Of a stretch of DNA of 14,844 nucleotides, positions 1 through 8,380 are shown piece after piece; within the stretch, counting starts at the first letter, position 1; every line of letters begins with the position of its first letter. Under the pieces are notes generated by a model, which worked only from the letters and a program-made list of their open reading frames with translations, did not search any database and was not told the origin of the DNA. Made by a program: the position numbers and the translations under genes. This DNA is from Funneliformis mosseae (lineage: Eukaryota; Glomeromycota; Glomeromycetes; Glomerales; Glomeraceae). Location of the stretch: NCBI GenBank assembly GCA_910592005.1, contig CAJVPP010002443.1, forward strand, positions 1 to 14,844, in the 5' to 3' direction.

Positions 1-40
1 AATCTATCTAAAATTTTACCCGTCACAACGACTAAGCGAA

Positions 41-57
41 TCTCCTAAGAAAGGAGA
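41..57. repeat. Short perfect hairpin
   Basis: TCTCCT (41-46) and AGGAGA (52-57) are perfect reverse complements around a 5-base loop, followed about 10 bases later by a run of ten T. It looks like a bacterial terminator, but the DNA is eukaryotic, so no function is assigned. Confidence 0.5.
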
Positions 58-253
58 AATAGAAAGTTTTTTTTTTAATTTTTTAAATTATTTCAAATAA
101 AAAAATAACGAACAAACATTTATTCTTTCTGGAGCGTGAGATTCGATCCCGAAGCTTTTTTTATGAAAAATTCAACTCCTTTAACATTTCCTTCTTGAGA
201 AACATTTTTAACAAACTATCTCTTGATTCATTATCATATGGAAGCGTCACCAG

Positions 254-284
254 GTAAAATCATATTACGTATCATATGATTTAC
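254..284. repeat. Inverted repeat around an ATCATATGAT-type palindrome
   Basis: GTAAAATCATAT (254-265) pairs with ATATGATTTAC (274-284), apart from one extra A in the left arm, across an 8-base spacer. Nine bases next to the spacer match perfectly. No function is evident; such palindromes are common in AT-rich DNA. Confidence 0.5.
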
Positions 285-611
285 TATATCTAATGATTAA
301 TTTTACTAGAAACATTCCCATATAATAAAAAACAATATGGTGCAGTACTATCACTTTACTCTGGAATAGTTTACTAAAATACTGTATATCCTCATGATGA
401 ATAGTGTATTCAATTATAAACGATAGTTCTTATATTGGAACACAACTACCGTTAAAACGCGATCAGTGTGGATTCTTGAAATCATCATTTCTAAATTATT
501 TATTTTCTTTTTTTTTGTTTACAATAATTCCTAACTATTATTTTTTTTTGCATTTTTTTTCCACCAGGATTTCAAACACATACAGATGCGAATTATATTA
601 TCGTTTTTGTG

Positions 612-1185
612 TTATATGAATTTAATGTAATGCCTTTCAGATTATGTAATGTTTCAGAAAACTTCTAAAGATTTATTGAATTATGTCTTATAACTTACCT
701 ATCTAAATTCGTTACAGTATATTTGGATTTATTTTTTTTATATTCAAAATCTTTCGAACAATATGTTGACCACATCAAGCAAGTTTTCCAAGAGTTAAGA
801 GAAGCCAATTTGAAAGTTAAGAAATGCAGTTTTTGCATTCCCAATATAACATTCCTTGGACATATTGTTAGAAGAGAAGGTATTCGACCAGATCCAGCCA
901 AGATTGAGAAGTAAAGACTTACCAATACCAAAAGAGTATCTCAAGTTCGATCAGCTCTAGGATTATTCTCTTATTACAGAAAATTTATTAAAGACTTCTC
1001 TCGAATTGCAAAACCAATCAACACTCTGTTGAAAAAAGATCAAAAGTTTGAATGGATTGAAATGCAACAGAATGCATTTAATTGTCTAAAGAATAGTTTT
1101 ATTAATGCACCAATTCTGACAATATCAAAATTTTGATAAGACCTATTATTTATATACTAATGCATCATATATGTATACTGATTAA
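612..1185 (+). pseudogene. Decayed Ty3/gypsy retrotransposon: reverse transcriptase and start of RNase H
   Basis: This is a remnant of the pol gene of a Ty3/gypsy LTR retrotransposon. Reverse transcriptase copies element RNA into DNA and RNase H removes the RNA strand. In order, it shows the palm segment Y-E-F-x-V-M-P-F-x-L-C-N (615-650), the catalytic-site region V-Y-L-D (717-728), Y-S-K-S-F with a conserved helix and F-L-G-H-I-V (741-872), the thumb motif A-L-G-L-F-S-Y-Y-R-K-F-I (954-989), and an RNase H start F-D-K-x-Y-Y-L-Y-T-N-A-S (1132-1167). It is dead. A TAA at 666 stands where the family has glutamine. The catalytic Y-x-D-D reads Y-L-D-L. The apparent TAA at 912 lies in a local frame excursion in which another frame reads L-P-I-P-K. 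A one-base shift near 1131 separates reverse transcriptase from RNase H, and the RNase H catalytic aspartate is asparagine. Gag, protease, integrase and LTRs are not seen. The N-terminal edge is uncertain; related sequence may begin near 569. Confidence 0.9.
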
Positions 1186-2017
1186 TTTTATTAATTGTCA
1201 TTATACACGCAAGCTCTTTAAAGTACTCAAGGTAAATGTAATATGATTATGACCCAAATAATAATTTGAACGATTATATCTTTTATGTAAATTCAATTGC
1301 TTTTTATTATTTAAAATTTTAAAGAATTCTTAATTGATCAATTCTGTTCTATTTCTGAAGTTTACATCACAAAATTAAATTCTATTTCGATTCATCTTGT
1401 TATGTGATAAAGCACAAAAAAAAAGAAATGATTGATAAAAAAGATGTGTAATTGAATAAAAACATTATATCAAAGCTCATTGAGCTCTTTTTATTTAGAC
1501 ATGAGATCAAATTCTTCTTTAAATAATATAAATAAATCAACTTTACGCCTTGACTGGGTTTGGCTGTAAATAGGATTTTATGAGGTGATGTTTCGTCAAG
1601 ATTTAGAGAATATGAATAATATTATAAATTGAATATTATATATTTCTAATAAGGCTCATTGACCATCAGCTTTGTCTTATGATTGATAAAGACCTGGAAA
1701 GTTTTTATTGTACTTGGGCAGTAGACAACTGATAAGGATTCTGACAATGCAAATATTTGGTCTAATCGAGAGAAACCGAAATAGAAATAAGTTTTCCTGC
1801 ATTTCTTGATTTTTTTTAAATAAAATTAGTAATAATTTGAGTAATTAATTTTGTTTTAAAAAGAAATTGTAATTCTTTTTATGATTTAATAACAAAATGT
1901 TCATTCAATCTTATTTATTATTTAATTAGCTTCTTGATTGACTTTTTACCTATACAGAAGAAATTTATGAAAATCGAGAAAAAATGAGCGTTAAATCATT
2001 AGATTTTGATTAAAAGT
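1186..2017. other. AT-rich DNA, nothing recognised
   Basis: The RNase H similarity ends at a stop at 1183-1185 and nothing of integrase follows. A slightly GC-richer patch at about 1653-1790 has no open frame worth calling. A short palindrome, GCTCATTGAGC (1475-1485), followed by a T run is the only visible structure. Confidence 0.5.
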
Positions 2018-2362
2018 ATGGATGATGACCTTCTAAATCCATTACGTGATGCAATAAGAGTTGCAAAAAATGCGATTTGAAGTGAATATTTGTAAATTGG
2101 TTTTTTACGTCAATAACCAATTAGAAGAGATCATTGATTCCTCTTCGCAGGCAATTATAAGCGATAATGGTTAAACATATTATTTAAATCTTGAAATCCT
2201 CAAGAATTTACAACTTGATTTCTTACCTTACCTGTTATTATTTCAATTTAAATTTAGAGTATTTCGTTCAAAATATCATGATATAGTAAGTCAAATTGGA
2301 AATTAATTCCAGATCTTAGATTAGACTGAAAAGGAAATACTTTTAACGAGAATTATTTGTTG
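2018..2362 (+). pseudogene. Possible gene remnant of unknown family
   Basis: Two overlapping frames read like protein. From an ATG at 2018, 20 codons read M-D-D-D-L-L-N-P-L-R-D-A-I-R-V-A and then meet a TGA. From an ATG at 2070 in another frame, 34 codons include Y-V-N-N-Q-L-E-E-I-I-D-S-S-S-Q and end at TAA 2172. The same frame then stays open for 43 codons to TAA 2304, with further stops at 2322 and 2361. The pattern suits a decayed exon with one frameshift. The evidence is weak: runs of this size arise by chance in AT-rich DNA, no family is recognised, and no splice pattern supports it. Confidence 0.22.
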
Positions 2363-4132
2363 AAATATTTAAAATGACTAAATATTCTGGAAGTGTAATG
2401 AAACAATTACATAATCTGTAATTCAACCTTTTTATACTATATTCTTGTATCAACATTAATTCGTTTATGGATAGACGCTTGTATTATAAGAAATAATGCG
2501 AAAATAAACGTCCGTTGACTTATTTCCATTTCTACTCACCATCACAAATTTCATCACCAGCTAGCATTTATTTACTTATAGAAACGCCTATAACCTTTTC
2601 TTCATCTTCACATATTCCACCAGATATTGACATTGTTACTCTGATGACTCATATTCCAGTGTCTGTTATTTACATCTTCACATTCACCATCACAATTAAT
2701 AATTGATGATTTTTCACTATCATCACAATCAACTTTTCCTGTTAGAATTCCATACTGAAAAATATAAGATAATGCATCTAATGAAAGTACTTAACAACTA
2801 TATTTAAATGTTAAAATTCTTGTACAATGTTAAATGGTTTGCTTATAACTTTGAGAATAGGTATGAAAATTTACAAATGTCATCATAGTGGAATATTCAT
2901 ATGCAGAAAAAAACAGCCGATTCCACACGAGAATTTTGGATTTTGATAAATTGAGTGTAAGGTTTACAATGTAAAAAGTCTTGAATAACCTGACGGTTGG
3001 GTCATCAAAGGTTACCCATTTGGAATAAGTGATCTTTTAATCAAATTTAATATTTTTTAAGAAAGAAAATTTTTTAACTAACAATAACTAATTAACTATT
3101 TTAAGTGCTAAACAATTAAAAAAAAGTCATTCGCTTAAAAGGGAAGTAGTAGATATCAAAAGGAAGTTCATTACTTGTTTCTTGAAATGATAGTTTTGAC
3201 ATTATAGATATGTTTTACATATTATATAAACAATAATTCATAACTTGATCATCTTATGGGTAATCTAGTTGTACCAGATCCTTCAACTAATAAAACATTT
3301 TCACTTAAAAAAATAAATCTGTGATATATTCTATTTAATTCAAAGTTGCTGCTCTTGAAAAAACTTGTTACGTCTCATTTATATTCCATATAAACATACG
3401 TGAAGAATTAATCATAAATAAAACAAAAATTTCAAAGTAAATGTTTCAAGGTTATACTTTTTATTACTCAAGAATTAAAAAGTTTTTTATAATTTTTTGT
3501 AAAATAATATGATTTTATTATATATTATAATATATATCAATTTACATAAATACATTTAATGATCATTCATTCAAAAAAAAAATCACTTTTTACCACCATA
3601 TGAACTCTTCTTAATGGATTCCCAGAATAGTGTAATTTAGTGAACCAAATTTAAGAAATATTTGGATTAAGTCTCAGAAATTTATAAAAGTCATTTACTG
3701 CAATATGATATTTACAAAAATATGGTCACAGAAGACATTAAAATTATTTCTCATCATTATATAATTACCAAAAGCGATTTTTAAGTGAGCTATATCTAAT
3801 AAGCTGTAATATAGAAAGAAAAGAAAAGAAATGTCAATGAGATAAACATATAATAAACAGAAAAAAAAAATCAAACAACATCAAAACAAAAGCATCATCA
3901 AATTAAGACGACACAGCATCATCAAGCAATTAAGTGATAACGCAAGCATCAAGCCATAAACAGTACCAACACAATTATGGTTTATTATTAAGAAAGATGT
4001 GAAAAAAGGGCAAGCTTGTCGCAATTAGTTACATACACATCTACACATGACAGGGCTATCTTCATTAGACCTAAACACAAGTGCTTAGACATAACTACTT
4101 AGTTCTTTCCCACAGTCAGAGACCATCTGAAA
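2363..4132. other. Long AT-rich stretch without a supported gene
   Basis: The 2515-2706 region is open on the plus strand and, read on the minus strand (about 2755 down to 2590), gives an Asp/Ser/Glu-rich stretch. Both readings come from a CATCAT/TTCATC-type low-complexity composition, so neither is called as a gene. An AT palindrome lies at about 3519-3536. Positions 3887-3955 carry repeated GCATCATCAA and AATTAAG words. The rest has no visible feature up to the Tc1-like element. Confidence 0.5.
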
Positions 4133-4134
4133 TA

Positions 4135-4159
4135 CAGTGTGAGACAAAAAAAACCAGAA
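4135..4159 (+). repeat. Left terminal inverted repeat of the Tc1-like element
   Basis: The repeat starts CAGTGTGAGAC, followed by eight A and CCAGAA. It matches the complement of 5400-5424 at 20 of 25 positions. It is preceded by TA (4133-4134). In this superfamily the ends are the transposase binding and cleavage sites. Confidence 0.92.
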
Positions 4160-4394
4160 TTTTTTTGAGAAATAAAAAGATGCAGATCTCAGCCAAATTA
4201 AGTCTGATCTGAACTATGTAAAAAGGAAAATAATCATAAGGTTATATAATTTTTTTTTGTATTATTAAATATTAAATTATTTTTTCATTTCCTCCCCTCA
4301 ATATCTTTAATTTTTTAAAAAAACACTAAAAATCAATTAATTAGAAATGATGACCTTCAGACAAGAAACTAACCATCAAGTGATCTTACAATCA

Positions 4395-5333
4395 TGGAAT
4401 TGGGGTATTTAAAAGGTTAGGAAAATCTATCAATGCACTGGAATTTCTCTCACAATTGTATATGACAACCTTATCAAGCTTTATGAGTCTGAAGTGGTTG
4501 TTCAAGAAAGTTTACGGCTAATGCATCAAGAGTATTATTCCAATTCGTCTGCTGGGATTCTTCTATTTCAAAAAGGATCCTGTAAAAGAGGTTGTCATTG
4601 AAAGGTGTGGATGTGTCCTATAGGACAGTAGGAAGACATTTAGCCAAAATTGGATATTAAAAAGACCTTCAAAAAGCAACGCTGATGCTGACCGCAGACC
4701 ATAAATGTAAACGGGTAGAATAAGCCCAAAATCATCTTAATGATGATTAGGACAAAACTCTATTTTCAGAAGAGACTGCCTTCCAACTGTTCCAGAATAC
4801 TGTAGAGAGCTGACATAAAAGACAACAACTGATACGCCTTATGCCTAAAGATCGAACGAAAATTTTTGCATGAAAAGGATTTTGTGTAAAATAACAAACA
4901 AGTTTATATTATTTTTCTCAAATAATGAATGCTGAATTTTATGTAAACATATTCCGTAACCATCTTCCAGAGATTGAAGACTTATTGGGAGATGAATTGA
5001 ATTTCAGCAAGACAATAATCCAAAACACACCAGCAAGCATACCAAAAAATTTCTTTGGGAAAATTTTCCTGAAGTTATTGACTGGCCTTCTAACAGTCTG
5101 GAACTAAATCCAATAGAAAACCTTTGAAGTATTGTTAAAGGAATATGAAGAAGAAAATGCCAAAGAATACTGATGATTAGCGCTGTTATATGATCAAAGA
5201 ATGGGACGATATTCCAGAATCGACCCTAATTGGATTAGTAGGATCAATGAAACGCCGATGTGAACTTATTATAGAAAATAATGGTGAACGATTCCGTTCT
5301 AAAAAAATATTAATAAAATTAGCTAGTATTTAG
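4395..5333 (+). pseudogene. Tc1/mariner-like transposase, multiply interrupted
   Basis: This was a DDE transposase for cut-and-paste movement. A helix-turn-helix region is recognisable in two frames (G-K-S-I-N-A-L near 4420-4440, then T-x-V-Y-D-x-L-I-K-L-Y-E to about 4490). From 4601 a single frame reads G-V-D-V-S-Y-R-T-V-G-R-H-L-A-K-I-G-Y. It continues to the catalytic region F-S-E-E-T (4763-4777), where the family has F-S-D-E-T. M-N-A-E-F-Y-V at 4925 begins the core. After a one-base loss near 5000, the next frame has F-Q-Q-D-N-N-P-K-H-T (second catalytic Asp, 5011-5013) and N-P-I-E-N-L (catalytic Glu, 5116-5118). Another shift near 5141 leads to the C-terminal E-W-D-D-I-P-E-S-T-L and M-K-R-R-C-E-L-I-I-E-N-N-G-E-R, ending at TAG 5331. 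In-frame stops occur at 4658, 4721, 4748, 4811, 4871, 4892 and 5125. The gene is non-functional. Confidence 0.92.
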
Positions 5334-5399
5334 CTTCAAATATATAATAAATTTTATGTAGTTGGTGTCATTAGTTTTTGCATAATATGTATTTAAAAT

Positions 5400-5424
5400 C
5401 TCCAGTTTTTATTGTTTCACACTG
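5400..5424 (-). repeat. Right terminal inverted repeat of the Tc1-like element
   Basis: Read on the minus strand from 5424, it begins CAGTGTGAAAC, mirroring the left end, and is followed outside by TA (5425-5426). The five mismatches against the left arm include three purine or pyrimidine transitions. Confidence 0.92.
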
Positions 5425-5426
5425 TA

Positions 5427-5948
5427 AAAAGTAATATGTTTTCGCATGACTGTGTGGACGTTTTTGAGTTGCTGAATCATAAGTAGTTACTGTTCTGAAA
5501 ATCGAAAGTTTCTGCTCCTGAAGATGTTGTCCAAGCCGCCGGTGATATTTTTCCAACGATATCATCTAATAATACTTTACCTGAACTGATGGCCACCGGA
5601 TAGTCCGACTCACCCTTACCAGCAGACGGAAACCCTCCCTAATTGCGACATGCGATTTTTTATTATCAAAAAAGTGAAAAGGTGTTATATATGCTGACGA
5701 AAAAAGTGTACGGAAGTTAGACCAGAGAAAGGAAAAAGTGAAAGGTATGCTAACGAGAGAAGACAGTAAGCCTGTGAGAGAAAAAAAATAGGCAAAAGAT
5801 GCACTTCATTTAATTTTGGTGCGAAGTCTCGTGATTAGAATATTAATGATCATCATTACGTAATAATATTATCGACTTGAGATTATGGAAGAAATTTAAT
5901 CGATCAAAATGTTGATCAATTTTATCAATTTTTCCATATTGGTTAATA
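5427..5948. other. Intergenic stretch with a minus-strand open frame of doubtful value
   Basis: A 64-codon minus-strand frame (5565-5371) runs into the transposon end, so its last part is transposon DNA. The remainder resembles no family I know. The patch at 5535-5640 is richer in GC than its surroundings and could be a remnant of something older. No other feature is seen. Confidence 0.4.
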
Positions 5949-6230
5949 ATGAGTATTACTACCAAAAGACGGATGGATGAGTTATAGATATTTGAGACAA
6001 AGATTTTCGAAGTGGTTAATGTAGTTAATGTTATGAAGGATGAATATTATCATAAGTTTTGGGATTATAATGACCACATTCTTAAATTTTTAAATAGTGG
6101 ATTTTGAATAGGAACCTACTTCATCCTCTTGAGTCGTGAAACGGTTTGCTTGATGAAAGTCTTTCATATCATCAAAAGCTAATACCAAAAGAAATGGATG
6201 TTTTGATGATCATCAAATCAAAGTAACAAA
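5949..6230 (+). pseudogene. Possible gene remnant of unknown family
   Basis: From an ATG at 5949 a frame reads M-S-I-T-T-K-R-R-M-D-E-L, meets a TAG at 5985, then stays open for 39 codons through E-Y-Y-H-K-F-W-D-Y-N-D-H-I-L-K to TGA 6105. A second frame continues protein-like (L-L-D-E-S-L-S-Y-H-Q-K-L-I-P-K-E-M-D-V) to about 6220 with one TGA. This suits a decayed exon with a stop and a frameshift. I do not recognise the family, and chance cannot be excluded. Confidence 0.25.
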
Positions 6231-6274
6231 CTTCAAATAAATTGAATATAGGTTGGGTCTATTTAAGGTTGCTG

Positions 6275-6413
6275 GGCAAAATACGGAGGTTTCGATAGGC
6301 ATCGAAATTGAAACCCGTCGAAACGTTTTGCCAAATATTTTTATTAAAGGCAAAATTGCGAAAGTTTCGATGGGTGGCAAAAGTTTCGACAGATGGCAAA
6401 ATCCCATTGAAAC
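6275..6413. repeat. Cluster of degenerate GGCAAAA/GTTTCGA repeats in both orientations
   Basis: A motif of about 19-26 bases, built on GGCAAAA followed by GTTTCGAY, appears about five times: 6275-6299, 6349-6374 and 6376-6396 forward, 6314-6332 in reverse, and a weaker forward copy at 6395-6413. The short open frames seen here on both strands are products of this repetition, not genes. It may be part of a larger dispersed repeat or transposon end. Confidence 0.65.
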
Positions 6414-6668
6414 TTCTGATACTAAAATACAAATTTTTGAATTTAAAATTTATTATTTTCGTATAATAAGATGAGCAAATCGTATAAAGCAAAGATCACT
6501 TTCTTTTATAAATATTTATAGATAAAAAAAAAAATCAAAAAAATTAACATATTGATCATCAAGTCCAGTTATATCATTTATTTCCCATATTTTCTTCATT
6601 TATACTCAAGGCAATATTCTTATTTTCTTCTGCCTCATCCATTAAACTTTCATTTGTAAATTATCTAA

Positions 6669-6855
6669 AGGTTGTAACCGGATTCGACTTTCTGATTTAA
6701 ACCCAGATATCCGCAGGGTTTATAATTTATTAAGCTTTAAAAACTTTTGATCTGCACAGTTTTAAAATAAAGATTCGATATTCGGATTTAAATCCGGATC
6801 TGATTTTTTAAAGTTAAAATAAATCCGGATATAATAATAAACCCGGTTCTAACCT
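6669..6855. mobile_element. Small element with inverted ends (MITE-like)
   Basis: AGGTTGTAACCGGATT (6669-6684) matches the complement of 6840-6855 at 13 of 16 positions, bounding about 187 bp. Inside are further CCGGAT words, including the perfect 14-base palindrome CGGATTTAAATCCG (6783-6796). There is no coding capacity. The layout suits a miniature inverted-repeat element or a decayed foldback repeat. No target-site duplication could be identified, so the type is uncertain. Confidence 0.5.
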
Positions 6856-8063
6856 CTATCATCATCTTCTTCATAAGGTAATTTTTTTTAATTCTTCAAC
6901 AAGTTTCAGTGCTTCCAATTTTAAACCTGCTCGATAAATAGTATATTATTTTGGAAACTTTGTTCTAAGCAAAAAAATCAAAAATCGTTTTTATATTCTA
7001 CATTGTATGTATTACTATAAACCTGTTAAACTGTCAAATTTGCAAAGTTGTTATTGTGAGATAATCTTCGAGTGTCTGAAATTGAGATTCCAATTTCAAA
7101 CACTCTTTTTGTTATCTGAATTCCAACTTCAGACAACTATAAAAAATGCCAATTGTTTTTTACAATTTCGTAATTTAACATTTTATATTTCAGACTTTTA
7201 GCTAAAATATAATTTAATTTCATGGAATTATTTATTAGCATTAAAAAACAATATTTTTTTTTTTTTTAAGGATTATTTATCTTTTCTTTTATTTTATCAT
7301 TTTATTTCTTTTATTTTTTTTTTTATTTAGAATTTTTGACTTTTATTTACTTTTTTTTATTTTTTTTTTCTTTCTATTTTTTTTAATTCCGATTTTATTT
7401 TTCTTCAATTTTTCAGCAAATAAGTAAGTTCATTTTTTTATTTTTTATTTTTATTTTTAATATTATTTCTATTTATTTACTTGCAGATGTTTGATCACTT
7501 CAGGTGCTGTGTCAGTTTCATTTTCATCTATTTTTTTTAACTTCAGACTGAAGTGATCTAACCTGAAAAGCTAAAATAAACATGTTAAAAACATTCACTT
7601 TTTTTTTTAATTCTTTTAAAACAGCAGAAAGCAAATAGAAAAGAAATTTCTACCCTTACGATTACCTGTATAATTATTCTATTTGAAACTGAGTGACAAA
7701 TTTTAAAATAATATAACTCTAGCGTATCTTTATATTAATTACTAACAAATGCACTTTTTAATTTACGATCTTTAGTTTAGCGTTTTCAACATTGCAGAAA
7801 GTTTAAGTGTACTTTATCGTATTTATGAACTACCAAACGACCAACAATTTTTTGAAATCTATGATCGAACACAAATAAGCAGATGGAAATCGATGTGATG
7901 TGGGTGGATTTTTTTTTTATAATATCATGTTATATTAATTGATTTAGATATGAGCATCATGGAAGAAATATAATAATGTAAATATTTGCTTCATGTGGGA
8001 GAATTATCTTCGTTGGAATTTTAATGCAATACTGAACAGAAATGAGCAATGTGATGATCCATT
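6856..8063. other. AT-rich DNA with hairpins and a T-rich tract, no gene
   Basis: No supported gene. The open frame at 7007-7201 overlaps the hairpins and looks incidental. From about 7240 to 7480 the plus strand is dominated by T runs broken by single other bases. An 11-base inverted repeat, GATCACTTCAG (7493-7503 with 7548-7558), lies just after it. The rest is featureless. Confidence 0.5.
7070..7137. repeat. Two adjacent hairpins
   Basis: Hairpin 1: 7070-7084 pairs with 7091-7105 (14 of 15 positions) around a 6-base loop. Hairpin 2: 7111-7120 pairs with 7128-7137 (9 of 10) around a 7-base loop. They are separated by five T. The arms share CTGAA/TTCAG words, so the pair may derive from one repeat. 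No family of structural RNA is recognised. Confidence 0.55.
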
Positions 8064-8380
8064 ATTAGGGATGGGGAAGGTTCAAAAAGAGCGATTCCGA
8101 GTCAGTTCTGGAACCGATAATAAATTCAGCATATTCTGGGTTTTCCTGAGTTACAAACCATTTTAACCATTTTAAAAATCGAACCAAAACCGACTCTGGA
8201 CCGGTTCCAAGAGTCGGCTTAAAATCGGATTGTCATCAAATTAAAGATGATAATTGGACGAATTTGTTTGAATAACCAGTCAAAATATTTTTTAAATTGA
8301 GCATCTATTAGTATAAATTTAACTTTACGCTCAAAGTTAATTACTTTAAAAGAGTTGATAAAACCGTCCACATCCCTAAT
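8064..8380. mobile_element. MITE-like element with ATTAGGGATG ends
   Basis: ATTAGGGATG (8064-8073) is the exact complement of CATCCCTAAT (8371-8380), and the match extends to 15 of 17 positions. The element is 317 bp with no coding capacity. The interior holds GGAACCG/CGGTTCC words and a strong hairpin at 8190-8217. The ends recall hAT-type miniature elements, but I find no clear 8-bp target duplication, so the superfamily is an inference. Confidence 0.72.
8190..8217. repeat. Strong hairpin inside the MITE-like element
   Basis: CCGACTC (8190-8196) pairs perfectly with GAGTCGG (8211-8217). The stem continues with T-A and GGA-TCC after one bulged base, leaving a loop of about five bases. It is much more GC-rich than the surrounding DNA. 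Confidence 0.65.

Larger units (their letters stand above)
1..611. other. AT-rich DNA with no supported gene
   Basis: No convincing gene is visible. The stretch holds long T tracts and two small inverted repeats (41-57 and 254-284, listed separately). An open frame at 404-619 contains a short D-S-S-Y-I-G-T stretch that faintly recalls the start of a Ty3/gypsy RNase H domain, but the match is too short to call. The end of the stretch (about 519-568) has an intron-like layout: a GT, a CTAAC-like site near 533, a long T tract and a CCACCAG. It lies just before the retrotransposon remnant and may be chance. Confidence 0.5.
4135..5424 (+). mobile_element. Complete but inactive Tc1/mariner-like DNA transposon
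   Basis: The element is 1290 bp, the usual size for Tc1-like transposons. It is bounded by terminal inverted repeats that begin CAGTGTGA (4135-4159 and 5400-5424, 20 of 25 positions matching). A TA dinucleotide lies immediately outside each end (4133-4134 and 5425-5426), as expected from TA target-site duplication by this superfamily. It carries one transposase gene, on the plus strand, that is broken. Both ends are still recognisable, so the copy could once have been mobilised in trans by a related active transposase, but it cannot move itself. The TIR divergence and the number of lesions point to an old insertion. Confidence 0.93.

Noticed and set aside
41..75. Hairpin followed by a T run, like a rho-independent terminator
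   Set aside because: The window is clearly eukaryotic (introns, nuclear transposons), where this structure has no terminator meaning.
130..165. A GATTCGATCCC word resembling the B box of a tRNA gene
   Set aside because: The flanking bases do not form the T-arm stem on either strand, and no acceptor, D or anticodon arms could be placed.
404..619. 71-codon open frame
   Set aside because: Mostly T-tract translation (Phe/Leu runs). Its last part overlaps the reverse-transcriptase remnant in another frame.
695..931. Minus-strand open frame
   Set aside because: It is the shadow of the Ty3/gypsy reverse-transcriptase remnant on the opposite strand.
2515..2706. 63-codon plus-strand frame and an acidic minus-strand reading of the same DNA
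   Set aside because: Both follow from low-complexity CATCAT/TTCATC composition; no start context, splice pattern or known domain supports either.
5371..5565. 64-codon minus-strand frame
   Set aside because: It runs through the right end of the Tc1-like element and resembles no known protein.
6213..6492. Three overlapping open frames on both strands
   Set aside because: They are produced by the GGCAAAA/GTTTCGA repeat cluster; open frames on both strands over a repeat are not evidence of a gene.
7007..7201. 64-codon open frame
   Set aside because: It spans the two hairpins and ends in T-rich DNA, with no recognisable domain.
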